Below are positions 16,305 to 25,381 of a stretch of 64,000 nt of DNA, one piece after another (within the stretch, counting starts at the first letter, position 1; every line of letters begins with the position of its first letter). The position numbers and the translations under genes were made by a program. The notes beneath the pieces were generated by a model, which did no database searches, had not been told where the DNA came from, and worked only from the letters and a program-made list of their open reading frames with translations. The stretch spans positions 292,581-356,580 of the forward strand of contig NZ_BCNV01000011.1 in NCBI RefSeq assembly GCF_001570725.1, given 5' to 3'. The stretch comes from Paenibacillus amylolyticus (GTDB lineage Bacteria > Bacillota > Bacilli > Paenibacillales > Paenibacillaceae).

Positions 16305-17200
16305 GCGTGTGTTGCCGCCTGTTCAGCATGTTTGGTAGCCGATTTCACCTGTTCATGCGCATGGTAGGAGCTGCGTACCATCGGACCGGACTCGACGTGG
16401 CTGAACCCACGTTTTAATCCTTCCTGTTTCAATGCAGCAAACTCCTCTGGCGGATAATACTTTTCAACATACAGATGTTTCTCCGATGGCTGCAAATATT
16501 GACCAATCGTCATAATATCGCAGTTCACCGCACGAAGATCATCCATCGTCAATAAAATTTCATTATATTCCTCACCTACACCAAGCATAATGCTTGATTT
16601 CGTTGGGATGTTAGGTTGCATTTCTTTGGCACGAGCAAGTAATTCCAGTGAACGTTTATATTTCGCCTTGGCGCGCACTTTGTCTGACAACCGCTCTACC
16701 GTCTCAATATTATGATTCAGAATGTCCGGTTTGGCATCCATTACAATCTGCAAAGATTCGCGATCGCCCAGAAAATCTGGAATGAGTACTTCAACGCTGC
16801 ACAATGGCAACCGCCGCCGTACGGCCTTTACCGTCTCTGCAAAGATCGTAGCTCCCCCGTCCTTCAGGTCGTCACGGGCTACACTTGTAATTACGCAGTG
16901 TTGCAGATTCATCTGCTCTGCTGCTTCCGCCACACGTTCTGGTTCCTGCAAATCAAGCTCCGTTGGCAAGCCTGTGTTCACCGCGCAAAAACGGCATGCC
17001 CTTGTGCATATGTCGCCCAAAATCATAAAAGTGGCCGTTCGATTGGCCCAGCATTCATAAATATTCGGACACCGTGCTTCCTCACATACCGTATGCAGCG
17101 TTTTGGAACGCATCATCGTTTTCATTTCCTGATAGTTATCGCCGGTTGTCAATTTGATCCGAATCCAATCCGGTTTCGGTTCTTTAACACGTTTAGCCAA
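16301..17200 (-). CDS. lipA: Lipoyl synthase
   Basis: Radical-SAM enzyme of 299 residues that inserts two sulfurs into protein-bound octanoyl groups. Both iron-sulfur motifs are present: CEEARCPNIYEC (Cys39, 44, 50) for the auxiliary cluster and CTRACRFC (Cys65, 69, 72) for the radical-SAM cluster. The C-terminal RSSYHA motif, with its Ser cluster ligand, is intact. The start is the TTG at 17200, because AGAAGG lies eight bases upstream and the protein then begins MAKRVKEPKPDW, as in relatives. An open frame extends 50 codons further without support. Confidence 0.95.
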   Translation of the reverse strand: MAKRVKEPKPDWIRIKLTTGDNYQEMKTMMRSKTLHTVCEEARCPNIYECWANRTATFMILGDICTRACRFCAVNTGLPTELDLQEPERVAEAAEQMNLQHCVITSVARDDLKDGGATIFAETVKAVRRRLPLCSVEVLIPDFLGDRESLQIVMDAKPDILNHNIETVERLSDKVRAKAKYKRSLELLARAKEMQPNIPTKSSIMLGVGEEYNEILLTMDDLRAVNCDIMTIGQYLQPSEKHLYVEKYYPPEEFAALKQEGLKRGFSHVESGPMVRSSYHAHEQVKSATKHAEQAATHA

Positions 17201-17440
17201 TGCATAAACCTTCTTTCTACTGAAGTTAGGCTGTTGCTCGGAACATATTATACCATGAAAGCGTTGGAAAAACTCCCATTTATCACATCTTGTGCATTCA
17301 TGCCCGATATGGACAATTTGCATCATTCGATTCATCCCAAGTGCTGACATGGATAAAATGAGAACTTTTGAAGAACGCTAACCTTTAGCTTGGTTCATCG
17401 GGTACCTTGTATCATTTTAATGGAAAGGGGCTGCTTCCCA

Positions 17441-18511
17441 GTGCAACAACGCTTGACCTTCAGGCACACGTACCGCTTTTGGATCAAAACATTACTTGCA
17501 GGTACTCTGCTTCTCCCATTCTTGCCTGTTGAAGTTTACGGTGAACCCGCCCAGGCCGCTCCCAAACCACAGGCAGCTGAGCTAAAGCCCGCAGAAATCT
17601 TCGCTGCACGTCGCCATTTATATGAGAGCATCGGTCAGATGACTCAGATTCCCTGGTACAGGCTGGCCGCCATTGATCAGTATGAACGTACGATTACCCG
17701 TGCACACCCGAAGGATCGCAAGCATCCGGAGCGGCTCACAGGTGTCTTCATGACCTCTCCGGCCTGGAGAGGATGGCTAAATCCGGATGAGACGGATCAA
17801 CATCCGGAATCCATTCTTTTTTTCAAAGGATATGGGCGTGATGGTTCAGGAGACGGTTTAGCGGATGCTAACAATGATCAGGATGTGCTGTACAGCATGG
17901 CTTCTGTTATTCAGGGTTACGGGAACAAGCAAGAAGACTTCAACATTGCCTTGTGGGAATATTATCACAACTCCCGTGCTGTACAACGGATACAGCAATT
18001 CGCGAAGTTATATGAGCATTTTGACAATCTGGATCTGTTTGGACATGCCTTTCCGGTCCCACTTGGAACCAACTACTCCTATCGCAGCACCTGGGGGACA
18101 AAAAGAAGCTGGGGTGGTTATCGCATTCATGAGGGAACGGATATCTTCGCTCCGCATGGCCTACCTGTGCGCAGCACCTGTTACGGGGTCGTGGAGATCA
18201 AAGGCTGGAACCCGTTTGGCGGCTGGCGCATCGGAATTCGGGATTTGAACAACCATTATCATTACTACGCCCATCTCTCTGGTTTTGACAAGAGCGCACG
18301 CATCGGTGAAGTGGTTATTCCCGGTCAGGTCGTAGGTTGGGTTGGCAGTTCGGGTTACGGGAAACCTGGGACACAGGGCAAATTCCCTCCGCATCTGCAC
18401 TATGGGATCTACCGGGACAGCGGACTGCACGAATGGTCGTTCGACCCTTATCCACAGCTGAAACATTGGGAACAAGATGAACGCAAACAGAAGAAGAATA
18501 AGAGCAAGTGA
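17441..18511 (+). CDS. Secreted M23 (LytM-type) peptidase
   Basis: Protein of 356 residues. A signal peptide or anchor (WIKTLLAGTLLLPFLPVEVYG) lies near residues 12-35, then a family-specific region of about 180 residues, then a C-terminal M23 domain: RIHEGTDIFAPHG (metal His and Asp), HYYAHLSGFD and FPPHLHYGIY (HxH). These ligands predict an active zinc endopeptidase cutting peptidoglycan cross-bridges outside the membrane. The GTG at 17441 is chosen for AAAGGGG upstream; an in-frame ATG lies ten codons earlier. It may act in sporulation or wall growth, which is not decided by sequence. Confidence 0.85.
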   Translation: MQQRLTFRHTYRFWIKTLLAGTLLLPFLPVEVYGEPAQAAPKPQAAELKPAEIFAARRHLYESIGQMTQIPWYRLAAIDQYERTITRAHPKDRKHPERLTGVFMTSPAWRGWLNPDETDQHPESILFFKGYGRDGSGDGLADANNDQDVLYSMASVIQGYGNKQEDFNIALWEYYHNSRAVQRIQQFAKLYEHFDNLDLFGHAFPVPLGTNYSYRSTWGTKRSWGGYRIHEGTDIFAPHGLPVRSTCYGVVEIKGWNPFGGWRIGIRDLNNHYHYYAHLSGFDKSARIGEVVIPGQVVGWVGSSGYGKPGTQGKFPPHLHYGIYRDSGLHEWSFDPYPQLKHWEQDERKQKKNKSK

Positions 18512-18631
18512 GTCGAGAATATACTCAGTAAGTGGAAGCACTTTGGAGTACACCGCTTAATTCAATCCAAGTCTATAATTTGGCGGAATTAAGTGGATTC
18601 TCTTCGGCTTAGAGTGCAATATGCATTCGAA

Positions 18632-18664
18632 AAAGGGACCTCATCAATAGAGGCCCCTTTCTTT
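18632..18664. terminator. Bidirectional terminator
   Basis: AAAAGGGACCTC / GAGGCCCCTTT hairpin between the M23 peptidase gene and yunB (convergent). Confidence 0.7.
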
Positions 18665-18689
18665 GCTATGAGCTAGAAATGGGTGTGAT

Positions 18690-19565
18690 TTACGGCTGCG
18701 CGTCCTTATTAGGCTGCACTCCCCCATTAATATCAGGCAAATCTGGCTCAAATTCAAGCTCGCCCTCTTGCAAATGGTTTGACGGCGCCTGTTGCTGGTT
18801 CTGGCTTGGGGGATTCGTCGTCACTCCATTACCGCTTGATACACCCGTATGACCTGATGGCAGCGCTATAGCCGGTGCATTACTGCCGTTACTGCCTACC
18901 GGCTTGCCCTGATTATCGTAATAATACATGGGCACATCCCCGACAACCAGAAGGTAAGAAATCGGGATTTCTGTATCAACCGTTTCGGGCTCCATATCGA
19001 AGGGCACCACGACCGCGACCTCAGCAATGATGTGAATGTACACTTCCACCAAGATCATGTTAATGCCTGCATTCTGCTGACGGGTGTTCAGATCCACTTT
19101 GACAGCGCCTTGAGGTTCAATACGAACCGGTATACTCGGGCCAAATGAAGCCATCACCGGACTGCCCAGCGCCTGCCCCAGCGGTATCTTTTCTTTTAAC
19201 ATGTGTACATTCTGAAGCGTGGATTGCACGATATTCATCGTACTTGCGGTAATTCGCATATGCTCATTGTAGTTCAGCATGAAACCGGACACTTTCCCGG
19301 CAGTATCCGTCTTCCAGTCAATCAGCCCTTCGTTGGTTTTGCCCTCTGCCACCTGTGCTGTAATCGCCTTGTTGATCGCTTCGGTCGCAATCTGCTTCAC
19401 TCTGATCTTGGCCAAGTGCATAATGGGGGGCTTCATTTTCTTATCTACATAGGCAAAACCCTGCATTAAACAAAACGCGGTAACCAATAAAATGATTAAC
19501 CACATTTTGCGCTTGCCGCTGGGCGGCTTACGGCGTCTCCGGCTTCGCCATCTTCTTCTCATCAT
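18690..19565 (-). CDS. yunB: Sporulation protein YunB
   Basis: Protein of 291 residues: a very basic N-terminus (RRRWRSRRRRKPPSGKRK), one membrane helix (MWLIILLVTAFCLMQGFAYV), then the YunB domain with AKIRVKQIATEAINKAI and the later QALGSPVMASFGPSIPVRIEP segment. In Bacillus yunB is a sigma-E-controlled gene needed for efficient sporulation. The tail of about 80 residues (rich in Gly, Ser, Asn, Pro and Gln) is low complexity and is probably lineage-specific. GGGGAGG precedes the ATG. Confidence 0.9.
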   Translation of the reverse strand: MMRRRWRSRRRRKPPSGKRKMWLIILLVTAFCLMQGFAYVDKKMKPPIMHLAKIRVKQIATEAINKAITAQVAEGKTNEGLIDWKTDTAGKVSGFMLNYNEHMRITASTMNIVQSTLQNVHMLKEKIPLGQALGSPVMASFGPSIPVRIEPQGAVKVDLNTRQQNAGINMILVEVYIHIIAEVAVVVPFDMEPETVDTEIPISYLLVVGDVPMYYYDNQGKPVGSNGSNAPAIALPSGHTGVSSGNGVTTNPPSQNQQQAPSNHLQEGELEFEPDLPDINGGVQPNKDAQP

Positions 19566-19733
19566 CGAAGTGTTCCTCCCCTGCGGGATGAGCTATAGGC
19601 TATATGTTAACCTTATGCACCGTTGTTCCGAAAAAGAAGGACAGTACGTGGACACTGGACAGAAAGTAATAATAACAAGTTTTAAGAGACAAGCTTTCAC
19701 CATTGACTAAGCGGAAAAATACGAAAACAGAGA

Positions 19734-19777
19734 TAAAAAAACCTCCCGCCCGCAGATTAATCTACAAGGCGAGAGGC
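19734..19777 (-). terminator. Rho-independent terminator
   Basis: Minus strand CCTCTCGCC ... GGGCGGGAGG followed by seven T residues, downstream of the transaldolase-family gene. Confidence 0.8.
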
Positions 19778-19820
19778 ATTATGTTCAGACCACCCAAAAA
19801 CTCAGGCAACGTCTATCCTT

Positions 19821-20465
19821 TTATTTCGGAACAGCTTCCCAATCTTTCAGGAAACGTTCAATGCCGCTGTCCGTCAGTGGGTGTTTCCAAAGTGTTGGTA
19901 AGACCGAACCCGGAATGGTGGCAATGTGCGCACCGGAAAGGGCTGCATCTTCTACATGTTTGATATTGCGAATGCTTGCTGCGATAATCTCGGAAGGCAG
20001 ATCATACATGTCCAGAATCAGACGCAGATCACGAATCAGTTTCATACCATCCACCGCAATATCATCCAAGCGCCCAACGAATGGACTGATGTAGGTTGCA
20101 CCGGCTTTCGCCGCCATCAGGCCCTGTGCTGCGGAGAAGATCAGCGTTACATTGGTTTTAATCCCTTTTTGCGTCAACTCATGACAAGCATATAGCCCAT
20201 CTTCGGTCATCGGCAATTTAATGACTACATTCGGTGCCCATTCTGCAATCTCATAAGCTTCCTTCAACATATCCTCGGCTTTGAGACCGATAACTTCAGC
20301 ACTGACCGGGCCTTTAACAACGCCACAGATCTCCTGAATGACTTCTTTAAATACGCGACCTTCTTTGGCAATCAAAGACGGGTTGGTCGTGACTCCATCC
20401 ACCAGACCCAGACGTTCGATCCGTTTGATTTCTTCCACATTCCCTGTATCCAAGAAAAATTTCAT
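19821..20465 (-). CDS. fsa: Fructose-6-phosphate aldolase / transaldolase family
   Basis: Short-form transaldolase of 214 residues (FSA/TalC type). MKFFLDTGNVEEIK and DGVTTNPSLIAKEG are the family start, IKLPMTEDGL carries the Schiff-base Lys (about residue 84), and YISPFVGRLDD follows. Members either cleave fructose-6-phosphate to dihydroxyacetone and glyceraldehyde-3-phosphate or act as true transaldolases. Its place directly downstream of gnd and zwf favours the pentose-phosphate role. GGAGGTAAC precedes the ATG. It lies about 90 bases from gnd on the same strand. Confidence 0.92.
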   Translation of the reverse strand: MKFFLDTGNVEEIKRIERLGLVDGVTTNPSLIAKEGRVFKEVIQEICGVVKGPVSAEVIGLKAEDMLKEAYEIAEWAPNVVIKLPMTEDGLYACHELTQKGIKTNVTLIFSAAQGLMAAKAGATYISPFVGRLDDIAVDGMKLIRDLRLILDMYDLPSEIIAASIRNIKHVEDAALSGAHIATIPGSVLPTLWKHPLTDSGIERFLKDWEAVPK

Positions 20466-20553
20466 GATATGTTACCTCCACTTGATGAATTCGTATAAAC
20501 ACGATATAAGTCATTACCCGATGTTCATCATATGTTAACAGTTATATATAAAA

Positions 20554-21447
20554 TTAATTTTTCTCTACAGCGTGACCGCCAAATTCGTTACGCAATGCTG
20601 CTACCACTTTACCTGTGAATGTATCTGTCTCCAGGGAACGATAACGCATCAGCAAGGACAAAGCGATAACTGGTGTAGCGGTTTGAAGGTCAAATGCCGT
20701 TTCTACCGTCCAACGTCCTTCGCCGGAAGAGTGCATTACGCCTTTAATTTCATCAAGGTTCGCATCTTTGGAGAAGGCACGTTCTGTCAGCTCCATCAAC
20801 CAAGAGCGGATAACGGAACCGTTGTTCCATACGCGAGCCACTTGTTCGAAGTCGAAATCAAATCCACTTTTCTCCAATACGTCAAAACCTTCACCGATGG
20901 ATGCCATCATACCATACTCGATACCATTGTGAACCATTTTGAGGAAATGACCGCTGCCCGCTTTACCTGCATACAGGTAGCCGTTCTCTACGGAAGTGTC
21001 TTTGAATGCCGGTTCAACGATTGCCCAAGCTTCCGGGTCTCCACCGATCATGTAACATGCGCCATTACGTGCGCCTTCCATACCGCCAGATGTACCTGCA
21101 TCCATGTAGTGAATGCCTTTAGTTTTCATCTCTTCGTAGCGACGGATGGATTCTTTGTAGTGGGAGTTACCCGCTTCAATAATGATGTCGCCTTTGGAAA
21201 GCAATGGGCTAACTTCAGCCAATACAGCGTCTACCACGTTGTGAGGAACCATGATCCACAATACACGTGGGGATTCGAGCGAAGCCACCATCTCAGCGTA
21301 AGAAGATACGCCTTCAGCGCCGTATTCTTTCATTTCGTTTACTGCTTCAGCGTTCAGGTCAAAAGCAACCACTTCGTGTTTGTGATCAATCAGGTTTCTA
21401 CCCAAGTTCAATCCCATTTTTCCTAATCCGACGAGTCCAAGTTTCAT
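20554..21447 (-). CDS. gnd: 6-phosphogluconate dehydrogenase, short decarboxylating form
   Basis: Protein of 297 residues, the short YqeC/GndA-like form rather than the 470-residue enzyme. It oxidises 6-phosphogluconate to ribulose-5-phosphate and CO2. The Rossmann motif is GLVGLGKMGLNLG at the N-terminus, with AGTSGGMEGARNG (substrate-binding), GSGHFLKMVHNGIEYGMM (catalytic Lys, about residue 167) and HSSGEGRWTVE. AGGAGG lies upstream. It lies between fsa and zwf; a structured repeat sits between zwf and gnd, so the two may have separate transcripts. Confidence 0.93.
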   Translation of the reverse strand: MKLGLVGLGKMGLNLGRNLIDHKHEVVAFDLNAEAVNEMKEYGAEGVSSYAEMVASLESPRVLWIMVPHNVVDAVLAEVSPLLSKGDIIIEAGNSHYKESIRRYEEMKTKGIHYMDAGTSGGMEGARNGACYMIGGDPEAWAIVEPAFKDTSVENGYLYAGKAGSGHFLKMVHNGIEYGMMASIGEGFDVLEKSGFDFDFEQVARVWNNGSVIRSWLMELTERAFSKDANLDEIKGVMHSSGEGRWTVETAFDLQTATPVIALSLLMRYRSLETDTFTGKVVAALRNEFGGHAVEKN

Positions 21448-21519
21448 TTCAAAATCCTCCTGTTATGAACAATGTTTAAATTTCATTTGCGCTCAAATAT
21501 TAATTAAGGTTTGCGTTAT

Positions 21520-21660
21520 GCAGCAACCGTTCCGGTGATGGATCGTTCTTATGATCGCTGTTGTATCCAAATTTTTTTGAACTATTTTTCTTATAGTTAA
21601 AATTCGGATACAAAGGCGAACGCTTCGCTTCTTCAGAATCGATTCCATCCCCTACACTAC
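21520..21660 (-). repeat. Structured intergenic repeat, copy B
   Basis: Minus-strand counterpart of the element at 2317-2457. It shares the blocks GGAATCGATTCTGAAGAAGC, GCGTTCGCCTTTGT, ACAACAGCGATC and ACCGGAACGG. Its central stem is TGTATCC / GGATACA instead of TGTCTCC / GGAGACA, and the inner helix AACTAT / ATAGTT replaces ACTTT / AAAGT. Outer arms GTAGTG and TGCTGC pair only with G-U wobble, which favours an RNA-level structure. It lies upstream of gnd and downstream of zwf. Confidence 0.7.
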
Positions 21661-22001
21661 GGCACTACACCAAAAGTTAATTAATTTGAACACCATCTAT
21701 ATTCAAAAATTTTCACAGCCCTCCGGCAAACATAACCGGAAGGGCTTATGCAAAATTGGAACGGTATAATTCATAAAAAAATTTGATCTGTATACATCAT
21801 GAAAGTTACTTCATATATATCAGCATTTTGCATCATTTCGATCAACTCGCTTCCGAATACAAGTTCTAGAAAACGAAAAGAACCATTTCGTTTCATATCC
21901 TGTTTACTTGAAAGACGGTCTTTGGATTTGTGCAAAATGTTCATTGGTGAACACAATGGATTGCACTATTGTGTTCTCAGATGATTACTCTGTTGTTTCA
22001 C
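21661..22001. other. Gene-free interval with two hairpins
   Basis: No convincing gene lies between the repeat and zwf. Two hairpins are visible: GCCCTTCCGG / CCGGAGGGC (21719-21748) and GAACACAAT / ATTGTGTTC (21949-21976). The latter is 26 bases past the zwf stop and may end its transcript, although it has no T run. A 61-codon minus-strand frame here has no ribosome binding site. Confidence 0.45.
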
Positions 22002-23456
22002 TTACCACCAACGGTAACCGTCTGCTGCTGTCAGGCGATCTGCTGACTCTGGTCCATGCGAACCTGCACTGTACGTATCCAGTGGCACGCTGCCCGCTTC
22101 GAATGCTTCCTGAATAGGTTGCACCCATTGCCATGCCAGCTCCACTTCGTTCCAGTGAGCGAAGAAGGTGGAATCTCCACGCATCGCATCAAAGATCAGA
22201 TTCTCGTAAGCTTCAGGAATGTTACGTTTACCCGAGTTGAAGGTCATATGCATCGGTTCCACTTCACCATGGTTCAATGGATTCTTCGCATTTAATTGAA
22301 GCGAGATGCTTTCTCCCGGACCAATTTCAATCGTCAGCAGGTTAGGTTCCGTTGTATTTTCAGATTCATGACCTGTCTTCAGTGGAGATTTGAACTCAAC
22401 AACGATTCGGGTGGATTTCTCAGCCAGGCGTTTACCTGTACGGATGTAAAATGGAACCTCGCTCCAGAATGGATCATCGATCCACAGTCTCGCGGCAACA
22501 TACGTCTCGTTCTGAGAACCAGCAGGGATGCCAGGCTCGTCCAGATATCCAACAACCGAAGCACCTAGCAACTCGCCTGCAGCATATTGCGCACGAACAA
22601 CTTCAGAAGCAACGTTTTCTTTTGTCAAAGGACGAAGCGCTTCAGCAATCTTTTGCTTTTTGAATTGAATCTCTTCCGGTGTGCAGCGTTTTGGCAAATG
22701 CAAACCAATCATCATCAGCAACTGAAGCATATGGTTTTGGAACATGTCTCGCAGGGCACCGCTTTGGTCGTAATACGCGGCACGTTCTTCAACACCCACC
22801 GTCTCGCTTGCCGTAATCTGTACATTGGCGATATAGCGGTTAGACCACAGCGCTTGAATCACAGGATTTGCATAGGTGAGCGTCTCAATATTTTGAACCA
22901 TCGGTTTACCAAGGAAATGGTCAATGCGATAGATCTCTTCTTCCGCAAAGGTATTGCTCAGTTTTTCGTTTAGATCCCGAGCTGATTGCAGGTCGTGTCC
23001 GAACGGTTTTTCGATAATCAGTTTCTTCCAGCCTTTGGTGTTACCCAGGCCACTTTCCTGAATATTCAATGCGATTGGCTCAAAGAATTCCGGTGCCACC
23101 GACATGTAGAACATGCGATTTTCGGGAATGTTAAGCTCTTGTTCACGCTTTTGAACCAGTTCCAATAGTTTGGTGTAATCTTCAAGCTTCGTATTATTTA
23201 AAGAACAATAACGGAAAGCGCCAATGAAATCACGAACCTGAGATGCTTCTTCCGGCGTCTGACGTGAGAATTCATGCAGTGACTTTTCAACATTCGCCTG
23301 GAATTCTGTATCCGACAATTCACGTCGTCCCAACCCGATAACGGAGAAGGATTTCGGCATTTTCTGATCCATGTACAAGTTATATAATGCAGGGTAAATC
23401 TTGCGTTTGGCTAAATCGCCTGTTGCCCCGAACAGGACAAATGTCATTGCATCCAT
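22002..23456 (-). CDS. zwf: Glucose-6-phosphate dehydrogenase (copy 1)
   Basis: Protein of 484 residues, first enzyme of the oxidative pentose-phosphate pathway (glucose-6-phosphate to 6-phosphogluconolactone with NADP reduction). FVLFGATGDLAKRKIYPALY is the coenzyme fold, IIEKPFGHDL and RIDHFLGK (around residues 165-190) the substrate and catalytic His region. AGGAGGCACTCC precedes the ATG. The gene is upstream of gnd and fsa on the same strand, forming a pentose-phosphate block. A second, longer zwf is at 50293-51843. Confidence 0.96.
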   Translation of the reverse strand: MDAMTFVLFGATGDLAKRKIYPALYNLYMDQKMPKSFSVIGLGRRELSDTEFQANVEKSLHEFSRQTPEEASQVRDFIGAFRYCSLNNTKLEDYTKLLELVQKREQELNIPENRMFYMSVAPEFFEPIALNIQESGLGNTKGWKKLIIEKPFGHDLQSARDLNEKLSNTFAEEEIYRIDHFLGKPMVQNIETLTYANPVIQALWSNRYIANVQITASETVGVEERAAYYDQSGALRDMFQNHMLQLLMMIGLHLPKRCTPEEIQFKKQKIAEALRPLTKENVASEVVRAQYAAGELLGASVVGYLDEPGIPAGSQNETYVAARLWIDDPFWSEVPFYIRTGKRLAEKSTRIVVEFKSPLKTGHESENTTEPNLLTIEIGPGESISLQLNAKNPLNHGEVEPMHMTFNSGKRNIPEAYENLIFDAMRGDSTFFAHWNEVELAWQWVQPIQEAFEAGSVPLDTYSAGSHGPESADRLTAADGYRWW

Positions 23457-23871
23457 TGGAGTGCCTCCTGTGATCTGTGCAGTATAGTATATGATGTTGC
23501 AAAATGTTCAAATCCAAGCATGACAAAAGACGGAATAAGTGGGTGTGTTCCCCGCCTTGCCTCCGTTTATATAGCGCACCTGAATTCAACCATGGAACAT
23601 TCCTTCTCTCCACAACCTGTTTTTAGGTTATAAATTGTAACCATTTGAATTAACGTTACCCATATTACACCTGTCGTCACAATTCGTCAACAATCGTGTC
23701 GAACCTGTGAACTCCAGTGTTTATAGGTTTTTTATTTGATGATAACGCTTTATGTGGTAACATTAAGAACAATTGGTATGTGACATTTTACACATATGGC
23801 CTGTGGACATGTAGGTTACAATAAGTATACTAATGATATTACAAGCAATATTAAATCAAAGGAGTACAATC
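23457..23871. other. Gene-free divergent interval
   Basis: A 415-base AT-rich region between zwf and the HxlR gene; it presumably holds both promoters. A cre-like sequence TGATAACGCTTTAT (two mismatches from the CcpA consensus) is visible near 23740. Nothing else was recognised. Confidence 0.4.
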
Positions 23872-24192
23872 ATGAGCGATGATGAGAATGCCAAGCAAAT
23901 ATGCACAAAAGTGGAACAATCTTATCAGATCATTGGCCGAAAATGGGTAGCCCTCATAATCCATGCGTTGATGGAGGAGCCCAAACGCTTCAGTGAGATT
24001 CACGCTTATATCCCTGACTTGAGCAAACGTGTGTTAAATGAGCGAATGAAGGAATTGGAGGAAGAAGGACTTGTGGTTCGCCATGTGGTCACGGAACGTC
24101 CAGTTCGGACTGAATATATGTTGTCACGAAAAGGCACGGAACTGGGGAGAGCGCTAAGCGCCGTGGAACGTTGGGCTGATAAGTGGCTGTAA
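23872..24192 (+). CDS. HxlR-family transcriptional regulator
   Basis: Protein of 106 residues with a winged helix of the HxlR/MarR-like type: CTKVEQSYQIIGRKWVALIIHALMEEPKRFSEI, IPDLSKRVLNERMKELEEEGLV and SRKGTELGRALSAVERWADKW. The single Cys near residue 10 is a feature of many thiol-sensing HxlR proteins. The start is the ATG at 23872 after AAAGGAG; an open frame to 23833 has no site. It has no obvious neighbouring target gene, so its regulon is unknown; it diverges from zwf. Confidence 0.9.
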   Translation: MSDDENAKQICTKVEQSYQIIGRKWVALIIHALMEEPKRFSEIHAYIPDLSKRVLNERMKELEEEGLVVRHVVTERPVRTEYMLSRKGTELGRALSAVERWADKWL

Positions 24193-24240
24193 CATTTTGA
24201 GGAATCATTATGGTTTATTTGCTTGAAAGTGACGCTGTGT

Positions 24241-24305
24241 GATCCCGGAGGTGGAGTATCGCATTTAGCAAATGGCTAGTGCAATCCGCATCCGGGATTT
24301 TTTCA
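24241..24305 (+). terminator. Rho-independent terminator
   Basis: GATCCCGGA ... TCCGGGATTTTTTC, with an inner imperfect stem, after the HxlR gene. Confidence 0.75.
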
Positions 24306-24367
24306 ATTAGAACGGTGAATACTAATTAAATATAGAGACGTAATAACGATATTTTTTACAATCCAAA

Positions 24368-25240
24368 TTAATGCTTACTGCTCCGTTCAAATTGTTGTCG
24401 ATACTGCAGCGGGGTCGTCCCGGCAGATTTGCGAAATAACTGGATGAAATACGAGCCATTCGGAAATCCGGCACGTCTGCCGATCTCCTCCACCGAATGT
24501 GTTGTAGTCTCAAGGAGCAAGTAGGCTTGCTTCAACCTTCGAGCTGTGACGTAGTCCGTTATGCTGCTACCTGTCTCTTGATGAAAAATGCGAGAAGCAT
24601 ACGATTTGGATAAGTGAACATCTGCCGCCATCTGATCCAATCTCATCTCATATTCGAAATGCTCTTCAATCCACCGCATCATCTTCTCCGAGTGTCTCAG
24701 ATGACGTGAATCCGTTAACTGTGATAGCGCTTCATCTGCTCCCTCTTTTTGTTGATCCAAGACACTCAATAGTTGAAGCAAAAACAGAACCGATTCCTCC
24801 CATTCTCCCCCAACACGACTCCGAGACTGATTGTAGCTCTCATACATCCAATCCAGTTGATCCATGTGGGAACTCAGGTCAAAAACTTGCTGCTGATTGC
24901 GCCCATTCCACAACCTCGAAAAAAAAGAACGCCGATGCGGGAACGCTTGCAGATAACGATCCATGACTATCGGCTCTACATAGAAGATATTTCGCTCATA
25001 CGGGGTATTTGGATGAACTTCCGCATAGACATGATGCAATTGATAGGGTTGGAAAAAGAACAGCATGCCTTGGCGAATCGGATAGGTATGATTGTTAACG
25101 ACTACTATGCCCTCACCTTGATGAACGTATAGAAATTCTCCACATTGATGCCAATGATAATATCCTTTGAAATGATCCACAGACTTGATTTGATAATCCC
25201 ACGCTAACGTAGATCCTCCAAATTCCACACGCTCCAGCAT
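24368..25240 (-). CDS. AraC-family transcriptional regulator (1)
   Basis: Protein of 290 residues. The N-terminal cupin-like sensor (YHWHQCGEFLYVHQGEGIVVVNNHTYPIRQGMLFFFQPYQLHHV) is typical of sugar-responsive AraC proteins. Two helix-turn-helix motifs fill the last 100 residues (LDQMAADVHLSKSYASRIFHQETG and VEEIGRRAGFPNGSYFIQLFRKSAGTTPLQYR). It diverges from the GH88 hydrolase gene with about 140 bases between them and is the likely regulator of that gene. GGGAGGGTG precedes the ATG. Confidence 0.9.
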   Translation of the reverse strand: MLERVEFGGSTLAWDYQIKSVDHFKGYYHWHQCGEFLYVHQGEGIVVVNNHTYPIRQGMLFFFQPYQLHHVYAEVHPNTPYERNIFYVEPIVMDRYLQAFPHRRSFFSRLWNGRNQQQVFDLSSHMDQLDWMYESYNQSRSRVGGEWEESVLFLLQLLSVLDQQKEGADEALSQLTDSRHLRHSEKMMRWIEEHFEYEMRLDQMAADVHLSKSYASRIFHQETGSSITDYVTARRLKQAYLLLETTTHSVEEIGRRAGFPNGSYFIQLFRKSAGTTPLQYRQQFERSSKH

Positions 25241-25335
25241 CCCTGTTCACCCTCCCATATGATGACAACAGAACAACATTTCTTCATATCCTAACACAAC
25301 TTTGTGTGAATAGAAAAAGATATACTGAGCACATG

Positions 25336-25349
25336 AGAAAGCGTTATCT
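25336..25349. promoter_or_regulatory. cre-like site before GH88 gene
   Basis: AGAAAGCGTTATCT keeps the central AAGCG and TnWC of the CcpA site, but both end bases differ from consensus. It lies about 35 bases upstream of the hydrolase start. Catabolite control is inferred only. Confidence 0.35.
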
Positions 25350-25381
25350 TACTTTCGAATTCTACACTCAGGAGGCTGGAT

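Noticed and set aside
20572..21426. 284-codon open frame on the plus strand
   Set aside because: Opposite gnd over its whole length, with no protein-like pattern; shadow frame.
21719..21748. GCCCTTCCGG/CCGGAGGGC hairpin as a terminator
   Set aside because: No T run follows on either strand within a few bases, and no gene ends next to it; left as an unexplained hairpin.
21771..21956. 61-codon minus-strand frame as a gene remnant
   Set aside because: No ribosome binding site, no recognised motif and no similarity to neighbours that I can see.
23380..23613. 77-codon minus-strand frame overlapping the zwf start
   Set aside because: It overlaps the start of zwf in another frame and has no ribosome binding site.
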